A stretch of DNA of 64,000 nt, taken from Roseiarcus sp037446355 (GTDB taxonomy: Bacteria > Pseudomonadota > Alphaproteobacteria > Rhizobiales > Beijerinckiaceae). A program made the position numbers and the translations under genes. Under the pieces are notes generated by a model. That model was not told where the DNA came from. It worked only from the letters and a program-made list of their open reading frames with translations, and did not search any database. The stretch is from contig JBBIIT010000010.1 in assembly GCA_037446355.1 (NCBI GenBank), forward strand, positions 1-64,000, in the 5' to 3' direction. Within the stretch, counting starts at the first letter, position 1; each line of letters begins with the position of its first letter. Below are positions 1 to 9,129 of this stretch, piece after piece.

Positions 1-1002
1 TCGACCTGCGTGATGAACTACGACGGCGCCAAGGGCTGGCTGGTCGGCGAGGAGAATCGCGGCCTCGCCGCGATGTTCGTGATGATGAACGGCGCGCGCC
101 TCGGCGTCGCCGTGCAGGGCCTCTCCCATTCGGAGGTCGCCTATCAGAACGCCGCCGCCTATGCGAAGGAGCGCTTGCAGGGACGCTCTCTCAGCGGCGC
201 CAAGGAGCCGAGCAAATCGGCCGATCCGATCCTCGTGCATCCCGACGTGCGGCGCATGTTGCTCGAAATCCGGGCCTTCAACGAGGCGGCGCGGGCGTTG
301 ATGATTTGGGTCGCGCTGTCCGAGGACGAGGCGTTGGAGTCCCCGGACGCCGCCGCGCGGATGGCCGCGGAGGATCGCCTCGGTCTGATGACGCCTGTCA
401 TCAAGGGCGTTTTCACCGACCTCGGTTTCGCCAACGCCGTCAAGGCGCAGCAGGTGCTGGGCGGTCACGGCTATATCGCCGAATGGGGCATGGAGCAGTT
501 CGTGCGCGACTCCCGCATCGCCATGATCTACGAGGGGGCCAATGGCATCCAGGCGCTCGATCTGGTCGGACGTAAATTGCCCAAGGACGGCGGCCGTGCG
601 GTCACCGCGTTCTTCGCGGAGGTCAACGGCTTCCTCGCCGCCAACAAGGAGGACGCAACGCTCGCGCCCTATCTGGCGCCGCTCAAGACCGTCATCGGCC
701 AGTTGCAGCAGGCGACGATGTGGTTGATGCAGAACGCGATGAAGGCGCCCGACAACGCCGGCGCCGCCTCGAACGATTACATGCATCTCTTCGGCCTCGC
801 GGCGATGGGCTACATGTGGGCGCGCATCGTCAAGGCGGTGCTCGCGCGGCAGGCGGCTGGAACCAGCAATGAGGCGCTAGACGCGAAATTGGCTATCGCC
901 AAGTTCTTCAACGCGCGTATGCTGCCCGAGGGCGGCGCGCATCTGGCGCGCATTTCGAGTGGCGCGGACACGCTGATGGCCTTGGCCGCGGCGGCCTTCT
1001 GA
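1..1002 (+). CDS. Acyl-CoA dehydrogenase, C-terminal part (cut by window start)
   Basis: The open frame runs into the window edge, so only the last 333 residues are seen; family members with this tail are usually near 590 residues. The visible part is the flavin-binding C-terminal half, ending with the YEGANGIQALD segment (about 520-560) in which the glutamate is the usual catalytic base, followed by the helical extension of the long AcdA/AidB-like subgroup. It would oxidise acyl-CoA to 2-enoyl-CoA in the cytoplasm. It lies in the same direction as the thiolase and FadJ-like genes, so the stretch reads as a beta-oxidation operon. Substrate chain length cannot be told from the sequence. Confidence 0.93.
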   Translation, partial: STCVMNYDGAKGWLVGEENRGLAAMFVMMNGARLGVAVQGLSHSEVAYQNAAAYAKERLQGRSLSGAKEPSKSADPILVHPDVRRMLLEIRAFNEAARALMIWVALSEDEALESPDAAARMAAEDRLGLMTPVIKGVFTDLGFANAVKAQQVLGGHGYIAEWGMEQFVRDSRIAMIYEGANGIQALDLVGRKLPKDGGRAVTAFFAEVNGFLAANKEDATLAPYLAPLKTVIGQLQQATMWLMQNAMKAPDNAGAASNDYMHLFGLAAMGYMWARIVKAVLARQAAGTSNEALDAKLAIAKFFNARMLPEGGAHLARISSGADTLMALAAAAF

Positions 1003-1029
1003 CGCTTCGCCCGAGGGGAGGAAATTCCA

Positions 1030-1500
1030 ATGGCGTCGGAGGCGTCGCGAGCGGGATTGACCGGGGGCTGCCAATGCGGCGCCGTGCGCTACCGGATCGA
1101 CGCGACGCCGCGCGGCGGGATTCTGTGTCACTGCCGCATGTGCCAGAAGGCGGGCGGGGCGCCTTTCATGGCCTTCGTCGGTTCTCCCAACGACAAGTTC
1201 GCGCTCACGCGCGGCAAGATCGCCTATTTCGCGAGCTCCGACATCGCCGATCGCGGTTTCTGTCGCGATTGCGGCACTCCGTTGACCTATCGGGGGCGCG
1301 GCGCCGATCACGTCAGCGTGACGATCGGCAGCCTCGACGATCCCGACGCCGTCACGCCCAATAGACAACTCGGCGCGGAAGCGCGCGTGCATTGGCTCGA
1401 CGACGCGCTGCGCGCCCCGGCGACGAGCGTTCAAGCCTGGTTCGAAGCGAGGAACGTCGCCTCCATAGACAATCGCCAACATCCCGATCGAGACAATTGA
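1030..1500 (+). CDS. GFA/CENP-V family zinc protein
   Basis: A 156-residue single-domain protein of the glutathione-dependent formaldehyde-activating (GFA) fold. The zinc-binding cysteines are all visible: CQCG near residue 16, CHCRMC near residue 35 and CRDCG near residue 80. Members bind zinc and are often annotated as S-hydroxymethylglutathione-forming enzymes, but most, including this one, have no proven activity. It starts 27 bases after the acyl-CoA dehydrogenase stop and ends 19 bases before the thiolase start, so it is very probably co-transcribed with beta-oxidation genes. A role in handling an aldehyde or thiol adduct is only inference. Confidence 0.85.
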   Translation: MASEASRAGLTGGCQCGAVRYRIDATPRGGILCHCRMCQKAGGAPFMAFVGSPNDKFALTRGKIAYFASSDIADRGFCRDCGTPLTYRGRGADHVSVTIGSLDDPDAVTPNRQLGAEARVHWLDDALRAPATSVQAWFEARNVASIDNRQHPDRDN

Positions 1501-1519
1501 AACTTCCCAGGAGTTCACG

Positions 1520-2728
1520 ATGGCCGACGCTTTTATCTACGATCACGTGCGCACGCCGCGCGGTCGCGGCAAGCCCGATGGCTCGCTGCACACCGCGAGC
1601 ACGCTGCACCTCGCGGCGACGGCGCTGAAGGCGATCAAGGATCGTAACGCGATCAAGTCAGGCGAGATCGACGATGTCGTGATGGGCTGCGTCGATGCGG
1701 TCGGCGAGGCGGGCGGCGACATCGCGCGCATGGGCGCGCTGGCGGCCGGCCTCGGCCACGATGTTCCCGGTGTGCAGATCAATCGATTCTGCGCGTCGGG
1801 CCTCGATTCCGTCAATTTCGCCGCCGCGCAGGTGATGGCCGGACAGCACGATATGACCATCGGCGGCGGGGTCGAGTCGATGAGCCGGGTCGGCATCGGC
1901 GCGGCGGGCGGGGCTTGGCCGGTCGATCCGTCGTTGGCGGTTCCGATTCATTTCATGCCGCAGGGCATTTCGGCCGATCTCATGGCCACCAAATACGGCT
2001 TCTCGCGCGACGACGTTGACGCTTTCGCGGTCGAGTCGCAGCGCCGCGCCGCCGCCGCCTGGAAAGACCTGCGGTTCAAGAAGTCGATCACGCCGGTTCT
2101 CGACATCAACGGTCTGCCGTTGCTCGACCACGATGAGCACATGCGCCCGCAGACGGACATGCAGTCGCTCGCCAGCCTCAAGCCCTCGTTCGTGATGATG
2201 GGCGAGCAGGGTGGCTTCGACGCCGTCGCGACCCAGGCCTATCCGGAGGTCGAGCGCGTCATTCATGTCCACCACGCCGGCAATTCGTCGGGCATCGTCG
2301 ATGGCGCCGCCGCGGTGCTGCTCGGTTCGAAAGAGGCGGGCGCCAAGAAAGGCCTAAAGCCGCGCGGTCGCATCCGCGCTTTCGCCAATATCGGCAGCGA
2401 GCCGGCGATCATGCTGACCGGCCCGGTCGACGTGACCAAGAAAGTGCTCGCGCGCGCCGGCATGAAGATTTCGGACATCGACCTCTTCGAGGTCAACGAA
2501 GCCTTCGCCTCGGTCGTGCTGCGGTTCTGTCAGGCGTTCGATCTCGACACGAGCCGCGTCAACGTCAACGGCGGCGCGATCGCGATGGGTCATCCGCTCG
2601 GCGCGACCGGCGCGATGATCCTCGGCACCGCGCTCGACGAACTGGAGCGCACCGGCAAGAGCACGGCGCTCATAACTTTGTGCATCGGCGGCGGCATGGG
2701 AACGGCGACGATCATCGAAAGGGTCTGA
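1520..2728 (+). CDS. fadA: Acetyl-CoA C-acyltransferase (thiolase, FadA-like)
   Basis: A 402-residue thiolase. The nucleophilic cysteine lies in NRFCASGLDS (about residue 90), the active-site histidine in GGAIAMGHPLGATGA (about residue 353) and the second cysteine in LCIGGGMG close to the C terminus. It cleaves 3-ketoacyl-CoA to acetyl-CoA plus a shortened acyl-CoA. An AGGAG sits a few bases before the ATG. Its place between an acyl-CoA dehydrogenase and a FadJ-like multienzyme supports a degradative rather than a biosynthetic (PhaA) role, but the family alone does not decide this. Confidence 0.92.
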   Translation: MADAFIYDHVRTPRGRGKPDGSLHTASTLHLAATALKAIKDRNAIKSGEIDDVVMGCVDAVGEAGGDIARMGALAAGLGHDVPGVQINRFCASGLDSVNFAAAQVMAGQHDMTIGGGVESMSRVGIGAAGGAWPVDPSLAVPIHFMPQGISADLMATKYGFSRDDVDAFAVESQRRAAAAWKDLRFKKSITPVLDINGLPLLDHDEHMRPQTDMQSLASLKPSFVMMGEQGGFDAVATQAYPEVERVIHVHHAGNSSGIVDGAAAVLLGSKEAGAKKGLKPRGRIRAFANIGSEPAIMLTGPVDVTKKVLARAGMKISDIDLFEVNEAFASVVLRFCQAFDLDTSRVNVNGGAIAMGHPLGATGAMILGTALDELERTGKSTALITLCIGGGMGTATIIERV

Positions 2729-2791
2729 GACGACGGCGCCGCGCAAGCTCCGTTGAAGACAATCAGGCATGGCGATCTCCAGGAGGGTCAC

Positions 2792-3403
2792 ATGCCAATA
2801 AGGATTGCGGTTGTGGCGACGGCGCTGAGCGCGGCGCTACTGGCCGGCGCGACGCCGGCCCGGGCCGAATGCAAGGACTTGAAACAGTTCGTCAAGGACG
2901 AGACGCAGGGCGCCGACAAATTTGTCGACATGTTCACGTTTCGTAAGAATCACAAAGGCGACAGCGTCTTGATGCTAATAAAGGACAGCACGCAAAAGGG
3001 CCGCCCGCCGAAGCGCTGGCTGTTCCTGCATCGGCCGGACGCCGCGTCCGAGGAGTTCTGCGCGCTCGGGCGCGGCGAGACCTTCGGCCAGCACGACGAC
3101 GTTCGCGACGCCGCCTACTCCGACAAATTCGGCGCGCCGGGCTCGGGCTTCGCGCGCTGCGCCTCGGCGACGGCGACAGCGACACCCGACCTCCTGCTGC
3201 GCGCCTGGGCGAGCCGCGAACTGGGCGGCGGCATCGTCCTTTACGCGCAGTCGCAATCCACCTCGGGTTTTCAGTTCGCCATCAGCGACGATAGCGACTG
3301 GATCTTGATCGAAGACCCCAAGACCGAACCGACGACGTCCTGCTTTTTCGATCGCGGCACGGACTTGTTCACGCGTTTCAACATCATGGCGTCGCCGCAA
3401 TAG
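2792..3403 (+). CDS. Secreted protein of unknown function
   Basis: I do not recognise this 203-residue protein. The start is set by AGGAGGG seven bases before the ATG at 2792; a longer frame reaches upstream to a TTG at 2753 but has no ribosome site. The first 25 residues form a clear Sec signal peptide ending ATPARA before ECKDL, so the mature product should be periplasmic. Four cysteines remain in the mature chain (ECKD, EFCAL, ARCAS, TSCFF), which could make two disulphides. It sits between thiolase and FadJ-like genes, 63 bases after the thiolase stop, so it may be read in the same transcript even though a periplasmic protein has no obvious job in beta-oxidation. Confidence 0.72.
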   Translation: MPIRIAVVATALSAALLAGATPARAECKDLKQFVKDETQGADKFVDMFTFRKNHKGDSVLMLIKDSTQKGRPPKRWLFLHRPDAASEEFCALGRGETFGQHDDVRDAAYSDKFGAPGSGFARCASATATATPDLLLRAWASRELGGGIVLYAQSQSTSGFQFAISDDSDWILIEDPKTEPTTSCFFDRGTDLFTRFNIMASPQ

Positions 3404-3434
3404 CGCGACGCCGCGAACCCAGGAGCCCCATGGC

Positions 3435-5639
3435 ATGAACCTCGTCAACTTCCGCTACGAAACCGACGCCGACGGCGTCGCTCTGATCACCTGGGACATG
3501 CCGGGCCGCTCGATGAACGTCGTCACAAGCGATGTGATCGCCGAGATCGACCAAATCGTCGATCGAGTCATCGCCGACGCCGCCGTAAAGGGCGCGGTCG
3601 TCACTTCGGGCAAGGACGGGTTCTCCGGCGGCGCCGACTTGACCATGCTGCAAGGCATGGGCGCGGAATTTCAACGCATCGCCAAGGCCGAGGGCGAGGA
3701 AGCGGCCAAGAAGGCCTTCTATGAGCGCTGTCGCGATCTTTCGCTCGTCTTTCGTCGTCTCGAAACTTCGGGCAAGAGCTTCGCCGCCGCGATCAACGGA
3801 GTATGCATGGGCGGAGGCTTTGAGCTCGCGCTCGCCTGCCACTATCGCATCGTCGCCGACAGCGACAAGGCGCGCGTCGGTCTGCCGGAAATCAAGGTTG
3901 GCCTGTTCCCTGGCGGCGGCGGCACGCAGCGCGTCGCGCGGCTGATGGCGACTCCGGACGCGTTGCAGATGCTGTTCAAGGGCGAGCAGATCCGCCCCGC
4001 CGCGGCCAAGAAGATGGGCCTCGTGCACGAGGTCGCGCCGTCAAGCGAAATCGTGCAGCGCGCCAAGGACTGGGTGAAGGCCAACCCCGGCGCCAAGGCG
4101 CCGTGGGACGAGAAGGGCTTCAAGCTACCTTCGGGCAAAGTTTTCTCGCCGACGGGCATGATGATCTGGCCGCCCGCCAACGCGATCTACCAGCGCGAGA
4201 CCTACAACAATTATCCCGCCGCGCACGCGATCCTTTCCTGCGTCTATGAGGGCCTGCAACTGCCGATGGACCTCGCGCTCGCGCAGGAGAGCCGCTACTT
4301 CGCCAAGATCCTACGCTCCAAGGAGGCGTCAGCGATGATCCGTTCGCTGTTCCTCTCGATGGGCGAACTCAACAAGGGCGCGCGTCGCCCGAAAGATATT
4401 CCGCCCACCAACCTGAAGCGGATCGGCGTGCTCGGCGCCGGCTTCATGGGCGCGGGCGTCGCCTATGTCGCTGCGAGCGCCGGACTCGAGGTCGTGCTGA
4501 TCGACCGCGATCAGGAATCGGCGGACAAGGGAAAAGCGCATTCGGAAAAGCTCATCTCTTCGCAGATCGCCAAGGGCCGCGCCAAGAGCGCCGACCGCGA
4601 CGCGCTGCTCTCGCGCATCCACGCCAGCGCCGATTACGCCGATCTCAAGGGCTGCGACCTCGTCATCGAGGCCGTGTTCGAGGATCGCGCGATCAAGAAG
4701 GAAGCGACCGAGAAGGCGCAAGCGGTGGTCGGGGCCGACGTCGTTTTCGCGAGCAACACTTCGACGCTGCCGATTTCTTCGCTGGCGACGGTCTCCGCCC
4801 AGCCTGAGAATTTCGTGGGCATCCATTTCTTCTCGCCGGTCGACAAGATGATGCTCGTCGAGATCATCACGGGTGGGAAAACGGGCGCGCGCGCGCTGGC
4901 GACCGCGATCGACTTCGTGCGCGCGATCAAGAAGACGCCGATCGTCGTCAACGATTGCCGTGGTTTTTACGCCAACCGGTGCGTCGGCAATTACATCCGC
5001 GAAGGCCATCTGATGCTGATGGAGGGCGTGCCGCCGGCGATGATCGAGAACGCCGCGAAGATGGCGGGGATGCCGGTCGGACCGCTGAGCCTCAATGACG
5101 AAGTGGCGATCGACCTCGGCTGGAAAATATTGCAAGCGACCAAGAAGGATCTGGGCGCCAACGCCGTCGATCCCGCGCAGGAGAAGCTCCTGGAAGCGAT
5201 GGTGGTCAAGGAGCAGCGTTTCGGCCGCAAGAACGCCAAGGGCTTTTACGATTACCCCGCCGGCGCGCCCAAGAGCCTGTGGCCCGGATTGGCCAAAATC
5301 GCGGGCAAGCGGCTCGAACCGGAGGACGTTTCGATCGCCGATCTCAAAGACCGCCTGTTGTTCACGCAATCGCTCGAAGCCGCGCGCTGCATGGAGGAGA
5401 ACGTCGTCACCGACCCGCGCGAGGCGGACGTCGGCTCGATCCTGGGCTTTGGCTTCGCGCCTTTCACCGGCGGCACGATCTCTTTGATCGACGGCATGGG
5501 CGCGAAGGCGTTCGTCGCCAGGGCGGAAGAACTCGCGGCCAGATACGGCGCCAGGTTCCAGCCGAGCGCCGGGCTAAAGACCATGGCCGCCAAGGGCGAG
5601 AGCTTCTACGGGAAGGCCGCGGGCGCGAAAGCCGCGTGA
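3435..5639 (+). CDS. fadJ: 3-hydroxyacyl-CoA dehydrogenase / enoyl-CoA hydratase (FadJ/FadB-like)
   Basis: A 734-residue two-domain enzyme. Residues 1-200 are a crotonase domain (FSGGADLTML; NGVCMGGGFELALA with the oxyanion-hole glycines). From about residue 330 a Rossmann domain begins with GVLGAGFMGAGVA, followed by the 3-hydroxyacyl-CoA dehydrogenase C-terminal domains (HFFSPVDKMMLVEII; NDCRGFYANR). It hydrates 2-enoyl-CoA and oxidises the 3-hydroxyacyl-CoA with NAD. AGGAG precedes the ATG at 3435; the ATG at 3430 is in another frame and stops at once. It completes the four-step cycle with the dehydrogenase and thiolase upstream. fadJ or fadB cannot be separated by eye. Confidence 0.93.
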   Translation: MNLVNFRYETDADGVALITWDMPGRSMNVVTSDVIAEIDQIVDRVIADAAVKGAVVTSGKDGFSGGADLTMLQGMGAEFQRIAKAEGEEAAKKAFYERCRDLSLVFRRLETSGKSFAAAINGVCMGGGFELALACHYRIVADSDKARVGLPEIKVGLFPGGGGTQRVARLMATPDALQMLFKGEQIRPAAAKKMGLVHEVAPSSEIVQRAKDWVKANPGAKAPWDEKGFKLPSGKVFSPTGMMIWPPANAIYQRETYNNYPAAHAILSCVYEGLQLPMDLALAQESRYFAKILRSKEASAMIRSLFLSMGELNKGARRPKDIPPTNLKRIGVLGAGFMGAGVAYVAASAGLEVVLIDRDQESADKGKAHSEKLISSQIAKGRAKSADRDALLSRIHASADYADLKGCDLVIEAVFEDRAIKKEATEKAQAVVGADVVFASNTSTLPISSLATVSAQPENFVGIHFFSPVDKMMLVEIITGGKTGARALATAIDFVRAIKKTPIVVNDCRGFYANRCVGNYIREGHLMLMEGVPPAMIENAAKMAGMPVGPLSLNDEVAIDLGWKILQATKKDLGANAVDPAQEKLLEAMVVKEQRFGRKNAKGFYDYPAGAPKSLWPGLAKIAGKRLEPEDVSIADLKDRLLFTQSLEAARCMEENVVTDPREADVGSILGFGFAPFTGGTISLIDGMGAKAFVARAEELAARYGARFQPSAGLKTMAAKGESFYGKAAGAKAA

Positions 5640-5645
5640 GGCAAT

Positions 5646-5671
5646 CCCCTCCCCGCGAAAGCGGGGAGGGG
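5646..5671. terminator. Perfect 11-bp GC hairpin between convergent genes
   Basis: CCCCTCCCCGC (5646-5656), loop GAAA, then GCGGGGAGGGG (5661-5671). The arms match perfectly and the loop is a GNRA tetraloop. It begins 7 bases after the fadJ-like stop and ends 3 bases before the hemH stop codon on the other strand, the expected place for a bidirectional terminator. There is no T-run on either side, so it would be a stability or Rho-blocking hairpin rather than a textbook intrinsic terminator. Confidence 0.6.
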
Positions 5672-5674
5672 AAG

Positions 5675-6703
5675 TCAGACCCAGCCCGCTAGCTCGCGTT
5701 CGACTATATCTTGAAGCGCGCGCGTACCATCTTCGCTGTCGTTGAGGCAGGGCAGGGCGGCGAATTTCTCCCCGCCCGCGTCGCGAAAATAATGCGCGTT
5801 TTCGACGCCGATTTCCTCAAGCGTCTCCAGACAATCCGCCGCGAAACCGGGCGTCAGCACCGCCAGCCGCTTCACGCCCTCGCGCGCTAGCGCCTGGACG
5901 GTCTTGTCCGTGTAGGGTTGCAGCCATTCGGCGCCGCCGAAACGCGATTGAAAGGACATGCGCAGTTCGCGGCCAAGCGCCGCTTGCAGCAGCCGCGTCG
6001 TCTTGGCGCAATGACAGTAATAGGGATCGCCTTTGTCGAAATAGGCTTTGGGAATTCCGTGGAAGGAGGCGAGCAGCGCCTCGGGCTCGAAGTCGAGCTT
6101 CGCCAGCGCTGCGCGCGTCGAGGCCGCGAGCGCCTCGATATAGGCGGGCTCGTCGTAATAGGGCGCGGCGACGCGCAATGTCGGTTGCCAGCGCATCGAC
6201 TTCAACGCGTCGAACGCCTTGTCGCACACCGTCGCCGAGGTCGCCGCGCAATATTGGGGATAGAGCGGGACCAGCAGCACGCGGTCGCAGCCCCGCGCCT
6301 GCAACGCCGTTAGGCGGCTGGCGATCGAGGGTTCGCCGTAACGCATCGCCCAATCGACGACGATCTCTTTCGCACGCGCTCTGGTCGCCAGGGCGACGGT
6401 CAGCTTTTCGACTTGCGCGCGGGTGATCGTCTTCAGCGGTCCTTCGTTGCGTTCCTTGTTCCAGATGGAGTCATAGTCTCGCCCCTTCGCGCTTGGGCGT
6501 TTGGTCAGGATGATAAGGTTGAGAATCGGCCACCACAGCCAACGCGGCGTCTCGATAACGCGCCGGTCGCTGAGGAACTCCTTGAGATAGCGGCGCATCG
6601 ACCAATAGTCGGTCGCCTCGGGCGTGCCGAGATTGACGAGGAGGACGCCGACTTTGCCGGAGGCGACGGCGGGATGGTTGGCGGGGCGGACCGCATTGGG
6701 CAT
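5675..6703 (-). CDS. hemH: Ferrochelatase
   Basis: A 342-residue ferrochelatase, which inserts Fe2+ into protoporphyrin IX as the last step of protoheme synthesis at the cytoplasmic membrane. The conserved active-site histidine is in SFHGIPKAYFDKGD, and the QSRFGGAEWLQPYTD segment with its conserved glutamates follows. The frame stays open to 6931, but family similarity begins at MPNAVRP (6703; GKVGVLLVNLGTPEATD follows), so that ATG is used. It lies 119 bases downstream of msrB on the same strand. Heme supply is relevant to the cbb3 oxidase in this window, but the two are not linked. Confidence 0.94.
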   Translation of the reverse strand: MPNAVRPANHPAVASGKVGVLLVNLGTPEATDYWSMRRYLKEFLSDRRVIETPRWLWWPILNLIILTKRPSAKGRDYDSIWNKERNEGPLKTITRAQVEKLTVALATRARAKEIVVDWAMRYGEPSIASRLTALQARGCDRVLLVPLYPQYCAATSATVCDKAFDALKSMRWQPTLRVAAPYYDEPAYIEALAASTRAALAKLDFEPEALLASFHGIPKAYFDKGDPYYCHCAKTTRLLQAALGRELRMSFQSRFGGAEWLQPYTDKTVQALAREGVKRLAVLTPGFAADCLETLEEIGVENAHYFRDAGGEKFAALPCLNDSEDGTRALQDIVERELAGWV

Positions 6704-6789
6704 GAAGCTGAATGTCCTGAGTTGAATGGTCTGGCCGCACGGTTCGTTCCTCTCCCGCGAACGAAGGAGGGAATTCAAGTTCCTCGCGG

Positions 6790-6822
6790 CCTCGCCTCCC
6801 CACGATGCGGGGTGGCGCGAGG
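6790..6822 (-). terminator. Hairpin directly after msrB
   Basis: Read on the minus strand, the base next to the msrB TAA begins an imperfect stem: CCTCGC/GCGAGG outer arms (6790-6795 with 6817-6822) and CCCC/GGGG inner arms (6798-6801 with 6809-6812), separated by a small internal loop. There is no U-run, so it is either a weak terminator or an mRNA 3' protector between msrB and hemH. Confidence 0.35.
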
Positions 6823-7224
6823 TTACGCCGGGGTGAAATTCGTTGCGACGCCATTGATGCAATAGCGCAGCCCCGTCGGTGGCGGGCCGTCGGGGAAGAC
6901 ATGGCCAAGATGCGAGCCGCAGCGCGCGCAATGCACTTCGGTGCGGGTCATGCCCCAGGCGCGGTCGACGCTCGTCTCCACCGAACCGGGCACGGGGTCG
7001 TTGAAACTCGGCCAGCCGGTGCCGCTGTCGAACTTGCGCTTCGATTCAAACAAAGGCTGATCGCAACCGGCGCAGGAAAAGACGCCCGCGCGCTTCTCCC
7101 AGTTGAGCGCGCACGAACCGGCGCGCTCGGTGCCATGCTCGCGCATGACGTGGAATTGCTCCGGCGTCAGGCGCTGGCGCCATTCGGTCTCGGTGCGGAT
7201 GATGGGATAAGCTTGGGCGTCCAT
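6823..7224 (-). CDS. msrB: Peptide-methionine (R)-S-oxide reductase
   Basis: A 133-residue MsrB, which reduces methionine-R-sulfoxide in proteins. The catalytic cysteine is in RYCINGVATNF near the C terminus, and two CxxC pairs (CAGC near residue 51, CARC near residue 97) bind the structural zinc. The start at 7224 is chosen because GAGGAG lies 8 bases upstream; the frame remains open a little further without a ribosome site. No signal peptide is seen, so the enzyme is cytoplasmic. It is read ahead of hemH. Confidence 0.95.
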   Translation of the reverse strand: MDAQAYPIIRTETEWRQRLTPEQFHVMREHGTERAGSCALNWEKRAGVFSCAGCDQPLFESKRKFDSGTGWPSFNDPVPGSVETSVDRAWGMTRTEVHCARCGSHLGHVFPDGPPPTGLRYCINGVATNFTPA

Positions 7225-7288
7225 CGCATTTCTCCTCGGGCAGGATTTTATCAAGCGCCTGCCGGTAAGCGCAAATCGCGACCCTCGG

Positions 7289-9058
7289 CTATGCGGGCGC
7301 CGCCTCGTCCTTGGCCATGAACTGCGCGCGCGCCAGCGCTGCGAAGGCGCCGTCTTTGGCGACCAGTTCGTCGAAGCCGCCGCTCTCGATGATGCGGCCG
7401 CGATCGAATACGAGAATGATGTCGGCGTTGCGCACGGTGGCCAGGCGGTGAGCGATCACGAAGGTCGTACGCCCCTTGGTCGCCGCCTCCAGCGCCCGTT
7501 GCAGCCGCGTCTCGGTCGCGGCGTCCAGCGCGCTGGTCGCTTCGTCCAGAATGAGGATCGGCGGGTCTTTCAGCAACGCGCGCGCTATTGAAAGTCGCTG
7601 GCGCTCGCCGCCCGAGAGATTGCGGCCGCGCTCGCCGACGATGGTCGCCAGCCCCTGCGGCTGCCGCTCGACGAAATCGTCGGCCTGCGCGCGCTTTAGC
7701 GCCAGAGCGATCTCGGCCGGGGTCGCGTCGGGCTTGCCGATACGCAGGTTCTCCTCGATCGAGCGTGCGAGCAGGAACGGCTCTTGGAATACGACGCCGA
7801 TATTGGCGCGCAGCGAAGCGAGCGTCATGTCCCTGATGTCGACGCCGTCGATGCAGACGCGGCCCTGGGTCGGGTCGAACACGCGATGCAGCAGCGACAA
7901 GGCCGTCGATTTGCCGGAGCCGGTGGCGCCGACGAGGGCGATGGTCCGCCCCGGCGCCGTTTCGAAATCCAATTCGCGCAACGCGTAACGGCCCGGCTCG
8001 TATTCATAGGCGACGCCCTCGAAACTTACCGCTCCGACGAGCTTGCCAACTGTGCGCGCGCCTGGCCGGTCGGCGACCGCGGGCCGGGCGTCGAGGACGC
8101 CGAAAAATTGCGCGAGCTGCGGCGCCTGACCGAACATGAAATTGACGAAGCCGACGATCTGCTCGAGCCGGCCGATCAGATTGGTGGCCAGCGACATGAA
8201 CGCGACGATCTCGCCGACGCTGGTGAGACCATGGATGTCGAGCCAGACGCCGACGACGAAGATCGACAGTAGCGAAAGCGTCGAGCTCGCGCGCGTCGCG
8301 ACCGAGGCGATCGCCCACCAGGTCAGTACGGGAAATTGCGCGCGAAGCAAGCGGCCGCTCATCTCGCGCAGGGATCGGGCTTCGTCCTCGATACGCGTGA
8401 AGCTCTGGATCGCGGGCAGATTGCCGAGCGCGTCGGCTACGCGCTCGGAGAGATTGACGCTGACTTCGTTGGCCGCGCCCTGCATCGTCTCGGTGCGGCG
8501 GATCACATAGTTCATCGCGGCCGCGAAGACGACGACCAGCGCGAGCAGGATCGCGCCAAGGCGCCAGTTGACGAACAAGGTCATCGGCAGCAGTACGAAA
8601 AGCGCGACGAAGCCCGCGCAATGCTCGCGGAAAAACGAGAGCCACACGCCAAACATCGCGTTCGAACCCTCGATCATCACCTTCAAGAGGCGTCCGGTAT
8701 GGGCCTCGGCGTGATAGCTCTGCGGCAGCGTCAGAACATGTTCGTAATAGTCGGCCATCGCCGCCAGCCGTCGGCGATGCGCGAGCCGGTCGGCGTGCAG
8801 CGACACCAGCACGCCGGCGACGATCGAGAACAGCCCGAACGCCGCCCAGGCCGCCAACCAAGGGGCGATGTCGGGCCAGCGCGGCGGGGCGTCCGCTCCC
8901 TGCGCGGCCGCCAGCCGGTCGATCACCTTGCCGAACAGCAAGGGCTCGGCGAATTGGGCGAAGGCGAGCGCGAGATTGGCGACGACCAACGCCAGCGCGG
9001 CGGCGGCGACCGGCCGCAGTAGACCGAGAACGCGGGAATAGAGACGCAGGAACGACAT
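7289..9058 (-). CDS. ndvA: NdvA/ChvA-like ABC exporter (membrane and ATPase domains fused)
   Basis: A 589-residue half-size ABC exporter: six-helix membrane domain over residues 1-310, then an ATPase with Walker A GATGSGKST, signature LSGGERQRLSIARAL and Walker B ILILDEATSALD. Stretches such as ADRLAHRRRL, AQFPVLTWWAIAS and RLEQIVGFVNF resemble rhizobial and Brucella cyclic beta-1,2-glucan exporters rather than lipid A (MsbA) or multidrug exporters. It would move a glucan or glycoconjugate across the inner membrane. No glucan synthase (ndvB) is in the window, so the substrate is inferred from family likeness only. It is divergent from the LssY_C gene, with a 71-base gap. Confidence 0.8.
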   Translation of the reverse strand: MSFLRLYSRVLGLLRPVAAAALALVVANLALAFAQFAEPLLFGKVIDRLAAAQGADAPPRWPDIAPWLAAWAAFGLFSIVAGVLVSLHADRLAHRRRLAAMADYYEHVLTLPQSYHAEAHTGRLLKVMIEGSNAMFGVWLSFFREHCAGFVALFVLLPMTLFVNWRLGAILLALVVVFAAAMNYVIRRTETMQGAANEVSVNLSERVADALGNLPAIQSFTRIEDEARSLREMSGRLLRAQFPVLTWWAIASVATRASSTLSLLSIFVVGVWLDIHGLTSVGEIVAFMSLATNLIGRLEQIVGFVNFMFGQAPQLAQFFGVLDARPAVADRPGARTVGKLVGAVSFEGVAYEYEPGRYALRELDFETAPGRTIALVGATGSGKSTALSLLHRVFDPTQGRVCIDGVDIRDMTLASLRANIGVVFQEPFLLARSIEENLRIGKPDATPAEIALALKRAQADDFVERQPQGLATIVGERGRNLSGGERQRLSIARALLKDPPILILDEATSALDAATETRLQRALEAATKGRTTFVIAHRLATVRNADIILVFDRGRIIESGGFDELVAKDGAFAALARAQFMAKDEAAPA

Positions 9059-9129
9059 CGGGTCTCGTGGGGCGGTAGCTGCCGAGCCAGATTGCTTTTA
9101 GGCGAAGGCGTCCGCAAAATCATCAGCAC

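Noticed and set aside
6766..6779. GGAGGGAATTCAAG occurs here and again at 31334-31347, as if part of a dispersed repeat.
   Set aside because: A shared 14-base word is expected several times by chance in 64 kb, and the flanks do not align.
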